Of a stretch of DNA of 64,000 bases, positions 38,922-46,831 are shown piece by piece (positions within the stretch are counted from its first letter, which is position 1; each line of letters opens with the position of its first letter). The DNA lies in the NCBI GenBank assembly GCA_003242085.1, contig QBML01000016.1, positions 19,950 through 83,949 on the forward strand. Direction: 5' to 3'. The notes below the pieces were generated by a model. That model saw only the letters and a program-made list of their open reading frames with translations, was not told the origin of the DNA and searched no databases. Position numbers and translations under genes: made by a program. This DNA is from Pseudanabaena frigida. Its GTDB lineage: Bacteria > Cyanobacteriota > Cyanobacteriia > Pseudanabaenales > Pseudanabaenaceae.

Positions 38922-39146
38922 CTATGCTTGTTCGTTTATTTCAGCTTCCATTGCCTCTAAAATTTCTTGTTCTTGAACTACAAAATCTTCTTCACTAATA
39001 TCACCTAGATCGAATCTGAGCTGTAAAGTGGTGAGGCGTTTTTGCAGATTTTCCTGCTGTTCTAATTCTTCGGTTGCTCGTTCTTCGATTTGTTCTGCAA
39101 TCCAAACCAGTCCATCAAGGGGTGCTGTCAGTAGTTGCCATATCAT
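38922..39146 (-). CDS. gvpG: gas vesicle protein GvpG
   Basis: 74 aa from ATG 39146, chosen because AAGGAG lies upstream and because the family starts with a short hydrophobic segment here (MIWQLLTAPLDGLVWIAEQI). The rest is the coiled-coil-like GvpG body: LQKRLTTLQLRFDLGDISEEDF followed by E-rich helices. GvpG is an accessory/assembly protein of gas vesicles. No other gvp gene lies in the window, so it is either an orphan or split from the main gvp locus. It diverges from pyrD. Confidence 0.8.
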   Translation of the reverse strand: MIWQLLTAPLDGLVWIAEQIEERATEELEQQENLQKRLTTLQLRFDLGDISEEDFVVQEQEILEAMEAEINEQA

Positions 39147-39219
39147 TGAAAATATACTCCTTATAAAACTTGTAAATATTGTGTGACGGACTTTGTCTAC
39201 CACACTCATCATAAAACCT

Positions 39220-40332
39220 ATGCTAGATGTTGCTTATCGATATGGGGTGCGTCCCCTGTTATTTTCACTCGATCCTGAAGCGGCGCATCATCTGGCGATC
39301 GCGACATGTCATCGAATTAGTGAGTCATCCACACTCCAATCAATTGCTAAGTCTACCTTTTACTATAGCGATTCGCGGCTATCACAAACCCTATGGAATC
39401 TAAAGTTTGAGAATCCTGTGGGCTTAGCAGCAGGTTTTGATAAAAATGCGGAAGCGATCGGGGCATGGGAACATCTAGGTTTTGGCTTTGCTGAAGTAGG
39501 GACAATTACTTCAAAAGCTCAATCTGGAAATCCCCAACCACGATTGTTTCGTCTACCGAGCGATCGCGCAGTTCTTAATCGCATGGGTTTTAATAATCGG
39601 GGTGCAGCCGCTACAGCTATCGATCTCCAAAACTATTTATCAAATCACAAACTTAATATTCCTCTCGGTATTAATCTCGGTAAATCAAAAGTTACAGAAA
39701 TCTCAGATGCAAAATTTGACTACGCCGAGAGTTTGCGATCGCTCTACGATTTTGGCGATTATTTTGTCGTGAATGTTAGTTCCCCAAATACACCTAACTT
39801 GAGAGATTTACAAGCAACTGCTCAGTTAGGAGCTATTCTGGCGGAGCTAAACCCGATTAATACGGCCAATAAGCCAATTTTAGTAAAAATTGCCCCTGAC
39901 TTAAACGATGCCGACATTATCGAAATTGTTAAAACTAGCCAAGCTTTCGGTGTGGCAGGAATTATTGCCACGAATACAACAATTTCTCGCCAAAATTTAA
40001 CAACTTCGTATCTATCAATCACAGGTAAATCCGTAACTGAAGAAGCGGGCGGGATCAGCGGTCAGCCTGTGCGCGATCGCTCTTTGCAAGTAATTAGTCT
40101 CATCTGGCAAACAACTCAGGGGAGTTTACCAATTATTGGTGTGGGCGGTATTTTCACGGCGGAAGATGCATGGCAAAAGATTACGGCTGGTGCAGCGATC
40201 GTCCAAGTTTACACAGGACTTATTTATGAAGGACCAATGATTGTTAAACAAATTTTGAAAGGTTTAATAACCAAGTTAGAAACTCATGGCTTAGATAATA
40301 TTCAGCAAGCGATCGGGCTAGCTCACCGCTAA
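39220..40332 (+). CDS. pyrD: dihydroorotate dehydrogenase (quinone), class 2
   Basis: 370 aa from ATG 39220; a TTG at 39193 is in frame but overlaps the gvpG promoter. Class 2 features: an N-terminal amphipathic segment (YGVRPLLFSLDPEAAHHL), the NPVGLAAGFDKNAEAIG FMN block, and NVSSPNTPNLRDLQ with the catalytic Ser. The C-terminal region has a GGI...DAWQKITAGAAIVQVYTGLIYEGP phosphate-binding region. It oxidises dihydroorotate in pyrimidine synthesis, passing electrons to quinone. Its stop codon lies inside a bidirectional terminator. Confidence 0.95.
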   Translation: MLDVAYRYGVRPLLFSLDPEAAHHLAIATCHRISESSTLQSIAKSTFYYSDSRLSQTLWNLKFENPVGLAAGFDKNAEAIGAWEHLGFGFAEVGTITSKAQSGNPQPRLFRLPSDRAVLNRMGFNNRGAAATAIDLQNYLSNHKLNIPLGINLGKSKVTEISDAKFDYAESLRSLYDFGDYFVVNVSSPNTPNLRDLQATAQLGAILAELNPINTANKPILVKIAPDLNDADIIEIVKTSQAFGVAGIIATNTTISRQNLTTSYLSITGKSVTEEAGGISGQPVRDRSLQVISLIWQTTQGSLPIIGVGGIFTAEDAWQKITAGAAIVQVYTGLIYEGPMIVKQILKGLITKLETHGLDNIQQAIGLAHR

Positions 40333-40369
40333 AAGAGAAAGAGACGCTTTGCGTCTCTTTCTCTTTTAG
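40329..40369. terminator. bidirectional terminator between convergent genes
   Basis: 19-bp perfect arms (CTAAAAGAGAAAGAGACGC and complement) around a TTT loop. The arms include the stop codons of pyrD (plus) and of the gene at 40366-40791 (minus). Confidence 0.85.
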
Positions 40370-40791
40370 TCTTGGCGTAATTGTTCTAATTCGGAACGCA
40401 AACTTGCTAGTTGTTGAGTGAGTTCTTTAATCTCATCGCGCATACTGGCTTTAACTGCGTTATCAGACGGATCGGATGAAGTGTCAGGAGCACTGTCATC
40501 GACTGTACTGGCAGTAGTAGTTACGGTGGTTAAACCTGTTGATTCGGTATTAGTAGTAGTGCCACTTACCTGTTGCGCGATAAAACTATCTACATAACTA
40601 CGGGCTTCTGCCTCAGTAGTTACGCCCTTTTCCGCAAGATCTTGAGCAACTTCATCAAAACTGCGACCCAACATTTTGAGATTTTCTTCGCGCTTAATGG
40701 GGTCTTGGAGTACCTCAATTAATGATGATGTTGCCCCCAGTGTGACGTAATAGCCTTTTTGGAGCAGCTTTCCTAAGTCGATGGTATCCAT
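40366..40791 (-). CDS. conserved cyanobacterial hypothetical protein, phasin-like
   Basis: 141 aa from ATG 40791, which has GGAG upstream; the longer frame to 40896 lacks support. Residues 1-75 are helical (DLGKLLQKGYYVTLGATSSLIEVLQ, then EVAQDLAEKGVTTEAEARSYVDSFI). Next comes a Ser/Thr/Asp-rich linker and a C-terminal coiled coil (DEIKELTQQLASLRSELEQL). The shape resembles short phasin-family or granule-associated proteins. I do not recognise a specific function. Confidence 0.7.
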   Translation of the reverse strand: MDTIDLGKLLQKGYYVTLGATSSLIEVLQDPIKREENLKMLGRSFDEVAQDLAEKGVTTEAEARSYVDSFIAQQVSGTTTNTESTGLTTVTTTASTVDDSAPDTSSDPSDNAVKASMRDEIKELTQQLASLRSELEQLRQD

Positions 40792-40947
40792 AAAACTCCT
40801 GCAAATGTGTAGTTTTGTAATATATTCTAACCGATCTGCTTTTGACAAAATTTTTGCGTGAGAATTTGTAGCGATCGCACTTTGCGCTCTCATCAATAAG
40901 GATGGGTTGCGCTTCGCGCTACAAATCCTGACGAAAGATCAAAGATC

Positions 40948-41490
40948 ATGAATGCAACTGCTCAGTTAGTAAACCAATTAGAAGAAAAAGTTATTTTAGT
41001 AGATGAAAGCGATCGCCAAGTTGGGGTTGCAGAGAAGCTACAAGCACATCGGGATGGCTTACTACATCGTGCCTTTTCGATTTTTGTGCTGAACTCACAG
41101 GGACAACTTTTGCTGCAAAAACGCGCAAATCATAAATATCATTCAGGGGGACTCTGGACAAATACTTGTTGCAGTCATCCTCGCCATGAGGAGACAACTT
41201 TGCTTGCTGCCCATCGCCGCTTGCAAGAAGAAATGGGCTTTGATTGTGAATTGCAAGAGTTATTTAGTTTTGTCTATCGTGCCGAGTTAGATAATGAATT
41301 GACTGAATACGAATTCGATCATGTATTTGTGGGATATAGCGATCGCGAACCAATTCTCAATCCTGAAGAAGCAGAGGATTGGAAATGGATAGATTTAAAG
41401 ATTTTGCAAGCTGATATTAGGCAAAATCCCGCATCTTACACCTATTGGCTACGCGATTGCTGCGATCGCTTCATTGCTGCACTAGTATAA
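40948..41490 (+). CDS. idi: isopentenyl-diphosphate delta-isomerase, type I
   Basis: 180 aa, typical for type I. The Nudix-type core has the catalytic Cys in WTNTCCSHPR and the catalytic Glu in LTEYEFDHV; metal-ligand His residues lie in HRAFSIFV and HKYHSGG. It interconverts IPP and DMAPP for carotenoids and the phytyl chain. Many cyanobacteria rely on the unrelated flavin-dependent type II enzyme (Fni), so a type I copy is noteworthy. A hairpin follows directly. Confidence 0.93.
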   Translation: MNATAQLVNQLEEKVILVDESDRQVGVAEKLQAHRDGLLHRAFSIFVLNSQGQLLLQKRANHKYHSGGLWTNTCCSHPRHEETTLLAAHRRLQEEMGFDCELQELFSFVYRAELDNELTEYEFDHVFVGYSDREPILNPEEAEDWKWIDLKILQADIRQNPASYTYWLRDCCDRFIAALV

Positions 41491-41521
41491 ATATAAACAA
41501 CCTGAAGGGTTGTTTATATTT
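41489..41521 (+). terminator. terminator of idi
   Basis: 14-bp arms (AAATATAAACAACC and complement) around a 5-nt loop, starting at the idi stop. It ends just before the GGAGG ribosome site of the next gene, so it may also affect that gene's translation. Confidence 0.65.
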
Positions 41522-41533
41522 ATGGAGGAAAAT

Positions 41534-42016
41534 ATGGATACTTATTCAGAAGAACAAGTCGATCAAATTCTCCGTTATGCACTTGCAAAGAGAACAAATG
41601 GTCAAAATTTAACTAAACAACAGGTTTACGAAATTGCTTCAGATATGGGTGTTAGTGAAGCTGATTTCTTAACGGCAGTACAGGAATGGCAATCTACACA
41701 AGCCGTGCGGAAAGAGCAAGTAGAGTTTGATAGATATAAAAAAAAGTCATTTAAGTCTAACTTATTAAAATTTGCGATCGTTAATTCTTTTTTAGTTGCG
41801 CTTAACCTTCTTACTTCTGGAAGGATTGGTTGGGCAATCTATCCTCTGCTATTTTGGGGCTTGGCTGTAGCTCTGGATGCATGGGTTACATATCAATCAG
41901 AAAGCGAAGAATATGAAAAACAATTTCAAAAATGGCTTCGCAAACAAAAACGCGATCAACTGACTGCACAAATTACAGGCAAACTAACCACTAGTCTCGA
42001 AGAATGGTTGAAATAA
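41534..42016 (+). CDS. 2TM-domain protein
   Basis: 160 aa from ATG 41534, chosen because GGAGG lies ~6 nt upstream; upstream ATGs at 41510 and 41522 lack this. Residues ~1-60 form a SHOCT-like helical region (SEEQVDQILRYALAKR...LTKQQVYEIASDMGVSEADFL). Two closely spaced hydrophobic segments (~76-95 and ~100-117) follow, then a charged tail. This matches the 2TM domain family. Function unknown. Confidence 0.8.
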   Translation: MDTYSEEQVDQILRYALAKRTNGQNLTKQQVYEIASDMGVSEADFLTAVQEWQSTQAVRKEQVEFDRYKKKSFKSNLLKFAIVNSFLVALNLLTSGRIGWAIYPLLFWGLAVALDAWVTYQSESEEYEKQFQKWLRKQKRDQLTAQITGKLTTSLEEWLK

Positions 42017-42023
42017 TTGCAAA

Positions 42024-42078
42024 GGGCTTCGACTACGCTCAGCCACCAGTCTTTGGTGGCTGAGCGTAGTCGAAGCCC
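42024..42078. repeat. palindromic repeat, GCTTCGACTACGCTCAGC family, second copy
   Basis: 25-bp perfect arms around a 5-nt loop, 8 bp past the 2TM gene stop. It shares the GGCTTCGACTACGCTCAGCC arm with 38057-38101. Positioned as a terminator. Confidence 0.85.
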
Positions 42079-42248
42079 TCTCTACATACCAAAGCACAAA
42101 ATGGCGTAGCTATTTTATGCTTTTAAAACCCTTACTGGATTTGGCTATCAATTTACAAAAGTGTGACAACACTTTTGTAAATTGATATTAAACATCAATA
42201 ATTGTAAGTAGCTCAGCATAAATAAACTTACAGCGCGTAGTACTCAAA

Positions 42249-42293
42249 CCCAAAGTGTGTGTTTCTCGCGTAGCGGGAAACACACACTTTGGG
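42249..42293 (-). terminator. terminator of the molybdopterin oxidoreductase gene
   Basis: 17-bp arms (CCCAAAGTGTGTGTTTC and complement) with a small inner TCGC/GCGG stem, 8 bp beyond the stop at 42301. Confidence 0.75.
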
Positions 42294-42300
42294 GCTTTAA

Positions 42301-44595
42301 TTAAGCCGATCTACTTACATGGCTGTAAACGACAATGGGAACGCGCTTAAAAGCAGGTGTACCACAACGTTCATCGATCGGAGCGCTAAAAATAGCGTTA
42401 ACTTCGGGATAAAACATTAGGGCTGAGCCTTCACGAATCTGTCCATAGATGATTTCCACATTTTCCATTTTGCCTGCATTTCCCCGTACCGTGACGCGTT
42501 GATGTTCTTGAAAACCCGCCCGATTGCCATCGCTCTTATTCATTAAAATGCAGTTGCGATGAGGCATCCCGCGATAATAGTCGCCATCCTTATAAACTAC
42601 GGTGTTATGTTGGGAGTAGCTGCGACCAGTGCTGAGAACAAGCACGATCGCCCCATTATGTTCGGGCAACCCAAAACTGGAGATTGTTGGTAATTCTAGC
42701 TTTGGTAATGGGGTGACAAACATTTGTGCTTTGCCAGACTGCGTCGGAAATTGTGGCGTATGGAAAATCCGATTAGCGATCGTGAATTCTTGCTTTGTAT
42801 CGTCAATTTCGCCGATTTTCTCATAATCAGGAATAGTTTTAGCAATTAGTTGGCGTATATATTTTGTATCTTGCAGCGATCGCCAGTCGATCGCATCATT
42901 ACCATGCAAGCGATCGGCAAGTTCTGAAAGAAACTCAATTTCTGAAACTAAATTTGTACCTTCTCTTTGATGAAGATGCGATGTACCTTCGTCATTGAGA
43001 CGCACAAAATTATTGCCAGACTCAGTGGTAGTTTTGTGAGGATTTTCAAAACGAGTAAAGACGGGAATAATTAAAGTGTTCTGTTTGGCTAGTCCGTGAA
43101 AATGTCCGAGGTTGGGTTTTGTGGACATGTAAATAATCGTTTCGATATTGCCAAGGGCTTGTTTGGCTTGGGTGAGATCGGGATTTGCGGCGTAGATATT
43201 GCCACCGAGACAAAGCAAGGTATCAATCTGATGGCGATCGCTTGCTTCGATTAAAGCTCGCGTATCAAAACCTGTCACTCGGCTAAGCGATCGCTGTAAT
43301 AGTTTCTCTAAGGTTTGGAGAATCTCTTCTGTTAAACGAATTGTCACGCCCATTGAGCCAAAACCTTGGACATTAGAATGTCCGCGAATCGGCATCGTTC
43401 CTGCACCTTCCTTGCCAGCATTGCCAGTCAACAGAGCCGTATTTGCAATACTAAATACATTGTCAACGGCATTGGAATGCTGCGTGATTCCCATCGCCCA
43501 ACCAAATACTACTCGCTGCGAAGTTCCAATCATCTGCGCCGCAATTTCGATCTCCTCACGGGTCACTCCACAAGTAGTTAGAATATCAGCCCAATCAAGC
43601 GATCGCACTTGGTCGATGACTGTTTCCCAATTCTCTGTATATTGACGTAGAAAATCATAATTGATGCGATCGTTCTCAATTAATGCTTTTTGGATTCCTA
43701 GAAAAACGGCTGTGTCACTACCTGAAATAGGCTGAATATAATGTGAAGCAATTTCAGAACCTTTTAATAAAGACTTGATTGGATAGGCCGGAGATGCAAA
43801 TTTGACTAACCCAACTTCAATCAGAGGATTAATGATAATTACTTTGCCACCGCGATCGCGCAATTTTATCAGCTCATTCATCAACCGTGGATGATTAGCA
43901 GGAGCGTTTGAGCCAACTAAAACTAGGCAATCGCTCTTTTTTAGATCGGCAAGGCTAACCATTGATGTCCCAGATCCAAACATCTGCTTTAGTCCAACTG
44001 TCGAAGGCGCGTGGCAAAGATCGGAACAGTCAGCAAGGTTATTGGAACCAAGCGATCGCATTAACAATTGCAAAAGATACGCTGCTTCATTAGATGACCG
44101 TCCTGAGCTATAGGAAGCAAGACGTTCTGGCGGTTTTTGAAACGCTTTAACTGCGATTTCATAGACTTCCTGCCATTCGATGCGTTCGTAGCGATCGCTA
44201 TGGGCACGTCTAATTACAGGGAAGCTGAATCTTCCTAACCGATCGGCTTCCATCGAGCTCAATTTTTGTAACTCATAAACTGAATAGCGCTGAAAAAAAT
44301 GATTGGGAATTGGCTCCATTAATTCTGAGGCGATCGCTTCAACGCTCTTTGCACAGCGCTGTAAGTTTTCTTCATCCTCATTCTGAAACCCACCTTTTTG
44401 TCCGCCCGTTCCCCACGCACAAGATAGACAAGCACTCTTATGTAGCAAAGTTTTCCAGAGTAACCCACCTTTAAGATCGAGTGTCTTTTCCGCCCAATAA
44501 TTAATAACGGGTAAACCACCTCCCATTTCGGGTTTACTGTGCGAGATTTTCTCTTGTGTCGAGATCGCTGTTTCTGGAGGAGTTATTTCAGTCAT
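42301..44595 (-). CDS. FdhF/YdeP family molybdopterin oxidoreductase
   Basis: 764 aa. It shows the YdeP subgroup pattern: an N-terminal CLSCAWGTGG cysteine pair in place of a full iron-sulfur motif, YSSGRSSNEAAYLLQLLMR, then CSDLCHAPSTVGL near residue 185. The bis-MGD binding regions VLVGSNAPANHPRLMNEL and GNAGKEGAGTMPIRGHSNVQG follow, and the C-terminus carries a molydopterin-dinucleotide-binding domain. The reaction is not established for the family; formate dehydrogenase activity should not be assumed. It has no subunit or chaperone gene beside it. Confidence 0.88.
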   Translation of the reverse strand: MTEITPPETAISTQEKISHSKPEMGGGLPVINYWAEKTLDLKGGLLWKTLLHKSACLSCAWGTGGQKGGFQNEDEENLQRCAKSVEAIASELMEPIPNHFFQRYSVYELQKLSSMEADRLGRFSFPVIRRAHSDRYERIEWQEVYEIAVKAFQKPPERLASYSSGRSSNEAAYLLQLLMRSLGSNNLADCSDLCHAPSTVGLKQMFGSGTSMVSLADLKKSDCLVLVGSNAPANHPRLMNELIKLRDRGGKVIIINPLIEVGLVKFASPAYPIKSLLKGSEIASHYIQPISGSDTAVFLGIQKALIENDRINYDFLRQYTENWETVIDQVRSLDWADILTTCGVTREEIEIAAQMIGTSQRVVFGWAMGITQHSNAVDNVFSIANTALLTGNAGKEGAGTMPIRGHSNVQGFGSMGVTIRLTEEILQTLEKLLQRSLSRVTGFDTRALIEASDRHQIDTLLCLGGNIYAANPDLTQAKQALGNIETIIYMSTKPNLGHFHGLAKQNTLIIPVFTRFENPHKTTTESGNNFVRLNDEGTSHLHQREGTNLVSEIEFLSELADRLHGNDAIDWRSLQDTKYIRQLIAKTIPDYEKIGEIDDTKQEFTIANRIFHTPQFPTQSGKAQMFVTPLPKLELPTISSFGLPEHNGAIVLVLSTGRSYSQHNTVVYKDGDYYRGMPHRNCILMNKSDGNRAGFQEHQRVTVRGNAGKMENVEIIYGQIREGSALMFYPEVNAIFSAPIDERCGTPAFKRVPIVVYSHVSRSA

Positions 44596-44832
44596 TGTTG
44601 TGTGGGAGTTCGACTACAAAAACTATATAGCAATCTCAAATTATTTAATCTCACAACCGTATGCTTTGATTTTGTTTGCAACAAATTTAGGAACAAAAAA
44701 AATGCCTGTTGGTCTATGTTGATTGAGCAAAACAAAAGTGAATATATTGATTTCCGCATCCTCCAAGTAGTTGTTTTTGGATGCTTTGTAAATTGCTTAC
44801 TATTGCAAACTTGAAATTATACTAAAATTTGT

Positions 44833-45549
44833 ATGTCATTCTTCTCAGTTCTCATTGCATTACTTAGTGATCGCGATCGATTTATTCAAGAAATCTATGA
44901 TGGTATTAAAATCAATACAAAAATAGTCGGTCTATTGGTATGTAGTTCGCTATTTTTAGCGATTTATGGTGGATTAATTGGTGCTGTTAGTTCTTGGATG
45001 CAGGTTTTATCTTCGGCTGCAAAATTGCCATTTTTATTCCTTATCACTTTAGCGATCTGCTTACCCGCACTTTATTTCTTTAATGTTTACTTTGGAGCGA
45101 AAACTCGTTTAGATCAATATGCTGCAATCTTGCTCTGTGCCGTAACAATTACCAGTACATTGCTGTTTGGCTTTTCTCCAGTTACATTGTTTTTCTTGAT
45201 TACGACAGATAATTATTCATTTTTTCTATTATTAAATGTTGCCATATTTACATTGACAGGACTTATTGGAGTTTACTTTCTCTATCAAGTTCTACTGCCA
45301 AAAGTTGAACTTCTTCCTCTAGCTGATGCTTTGACGAGAGCAGAGACTTCAATTGATAAAAATCGTAAAGTCCGCGTATCTATTTTAAAGTTTTGGCTTG
45401 GACTTTATGCTTTTGTTGGCAGTCAGATGGCTTGGACACTCAGACCGTTTTTTGGTTCCTTTGGCTCTAAATTTGACCTTTTCCGTCCTCGTGAGGGGAA
45501 TTTCTATCTAGCAGTCTGGAATTCTATTAAGCACTTATTCTTCTCATAA
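44833..45549 (+). CDS. conserved multi-pass membrane protein, Yip1-like
   Basis: 238 aa with about five hydrophobic segments in residues 30-200. A conserved-looking tail follows: GSQMAWTLRPFFGSFG...LFRPREGNFYLAV. Proteins with this tail recur in cyanobacteria without a known role. The next gene starts 24 bp downstream on the same strand and is also membrane-bound, so the two probably form an operon. Confidence 0.75.
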   Translation: MSFFSVLIALLSDRDRFIQEIYDGIKINTKIVGLLVCSSLFLAIYGGLIGAVSSWMQVLSSAAKLPFLFLITLAICLPALYFFNVYFGAKTRLDQYAAILLCAVTITSTLLFGFSPVTLFFLITTDNYSFFLLLNVAIFTLTGLIGVYFLYQVLLPKVELLPLADALTRAETSIDKNRKVRVSILKFWLGLYAFVGSQMAWTLRPFFGSFGSKFDLFRPREGNFYLAVWNSIKHLFFS

Positions 45550-45573
45550 ATTCAGAGCTTATATGTAACAACT

Positions 45574-46293
45574 ATGCAAACTGACATTAAGAATTTGCAA
45601 ATTACCGAACAGGATCTGGAAAGATTAACGGGAAAAGAAATTAGTCACTTATTTATAGGAAGTACGTATAGAATTTCAATATTTAAAAATCCTAAATTAT
45701 TTGCTCCATTTCTGGTTAGTGAAGCTATCACTTTGTTCTTAATTTCAATTTTTAGCTTGCCAGTTAGCATTTTACTCTTTCAGTCATTTGGCAAGCCTAT
45801 AGAGTATCGTCAAGCCAAAATTGAATTTGCTTTTTTTGTTATCTTACTTGTATTAGTCCTATTTGTCGGTTGGAATTTTTTTGCTTGGATTAGAGCTAAG
45901 AAAATGGCTTGTTTATCTAGACTGCTCGATGAAGTCGATAAATTTAATCAGATAATTGTGGCTTTAAATATTAGCGATCGCCTAAAGTCTGTTGGTAATC
46001 AATCCGTAAATTTCAATCATCGCGAGGAGATACTACAAGCACTTGAGCTAACTAGAGATAGCCTAATTTGCGGCTTAACTACTGAAAGGATCCTGCGGGA
46101 ACATCGTCATTTTTTAAGCGATCGACGTACTCTTTTTACCAATATTGAGCAAAATTTGATCGCTTTGGAATCTTTAGATGTTCAAGATCAAGCCAATCGT
46201 TATAGTTCACTGCTTAGTGATGCTTTAGTGATTGGGATGAATGTTCAGAGTGAAATGCTCAAGTTACAAACATCCGAATTGGGCACGACATAG
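45574..46293 (+). CDS. hypothetical two-helix membrane protein
   Basis: 239 aa, not recognised. Two hydrophobic segments (~46-70 and ~84-108) are followed by a ~130-residue helical, probably cytoplasmic, domain rich in Leu, Arg and Asp (SRLLDEVDKFNQIIVAL, LTTERILREHRHFLSDR). The 24-bp gap from the preceding membrane-protein gene suggests joint expression. Confidence 0.7.
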   Translation: MQTDIKNLQITEQDLERLTGKEISHLFIGSTYRISIFKNPKLFAPFLVSEAITLFLISIFSLPVSILLFQSFGKPIEYRQAKIEFAFFVILLVLVLFVGWNFFAWIRAKKMACLSRLLDEVDKFNQIIVALNISDRLKSVGNQSVNFNHREEILQALELTRDSLICGLTTERILREHRHFLSDRRTLFTNIEQNLIALESLDVQDQANRYSSLLSDALVIGMNVQSEMLKLQTSELGTT

Positions 46294-46359
46294 GCGATCG
46301 CAATTTCTCGAAAAAAGCGATCGCCTAAATATCTTTACTGGATTGAGAGAATAGATTCT

Positions 46360-46737
46360 CTAGTCGCTCTCTTCTTCTACCTCAGATTGCATTACCGCTA
46401 AATATGCATCCAGCTCTTCAGCGTTCGCAAATACTTCAGAAATCGGAACAGCTTTTACAATATCGAACACCTTTTTCACCTGCGGAGTCAGGTTTGTAAA
46501 AAATACCTTGCCATCTCTCAATTTTAGAGTCTTTCGTGCTTTAGCAAATATTCGTAATCCCGCACTAGAGACAAAACTTAAGTTCTGAAGATTGAAAATT
46601 AGAGTCAGGGTGTCTTGTGTCAGACCAGTTAGCAGATATTTCTCCAAATCATTAGCGGTCAAAGAATCAAGCTGTCCATCGAGAGCTAAAGACAATGTAC
46701 TGGGGTTAATGTTTTCAACAAGGATTTGTAATGCCAT
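46360..46737 (-). CDS. STAS-domain anti-sigma factor antagonist
   Basis: 125 aa, a single STAS domain. The phosphorylatable Ser lies in NLSFVSSAGLRIF (near residue 57). An acidic tail follows. In partner-switch systems the unphosphorylated form binds the RsbW-type kinase. It lies 94 bp downstream of a phosphatase that itself carries an RsbW-like ATPase domain, so the two probably act on each other. Confidence 0.9.
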   Translation of the reverse strand: MALQILVENINPSTLSLALDGQLDSLTANDLEKYLLTGLTQDTLTLIFNLQNLSFVSSAGLRIFAKARKTLKLRDGKVFFTNLTPQVKKVFDIVKAVPISEVFANAEELDAYLAVMQSEVEEESD

Positions 46738-46831
46738 AGATTTACGTTGTTTATATTGCGATTAAAAATATTTTTAGTTTAACGTGAGAAAGTCTTTTTG
46801 AGTTTTTCTGTTGCTAAGTAATACAAAAAAT

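Noticed and set aside
42301-44595. Calling this gene formate dehydrogenase
   Set aside because: The YdeP subgroup lacks the full N-terminal iron-sulfur motif and has no proven formate activity.
44539-44814. 91-codon plus-strand frame between the molybdopterin oxidoreductase and the membrane protein gene
   Set aside because: It begins inside the 5' end of the divergent oxidoreductase gene, has odd Cys/Phe-rich composition and no ribosome site.
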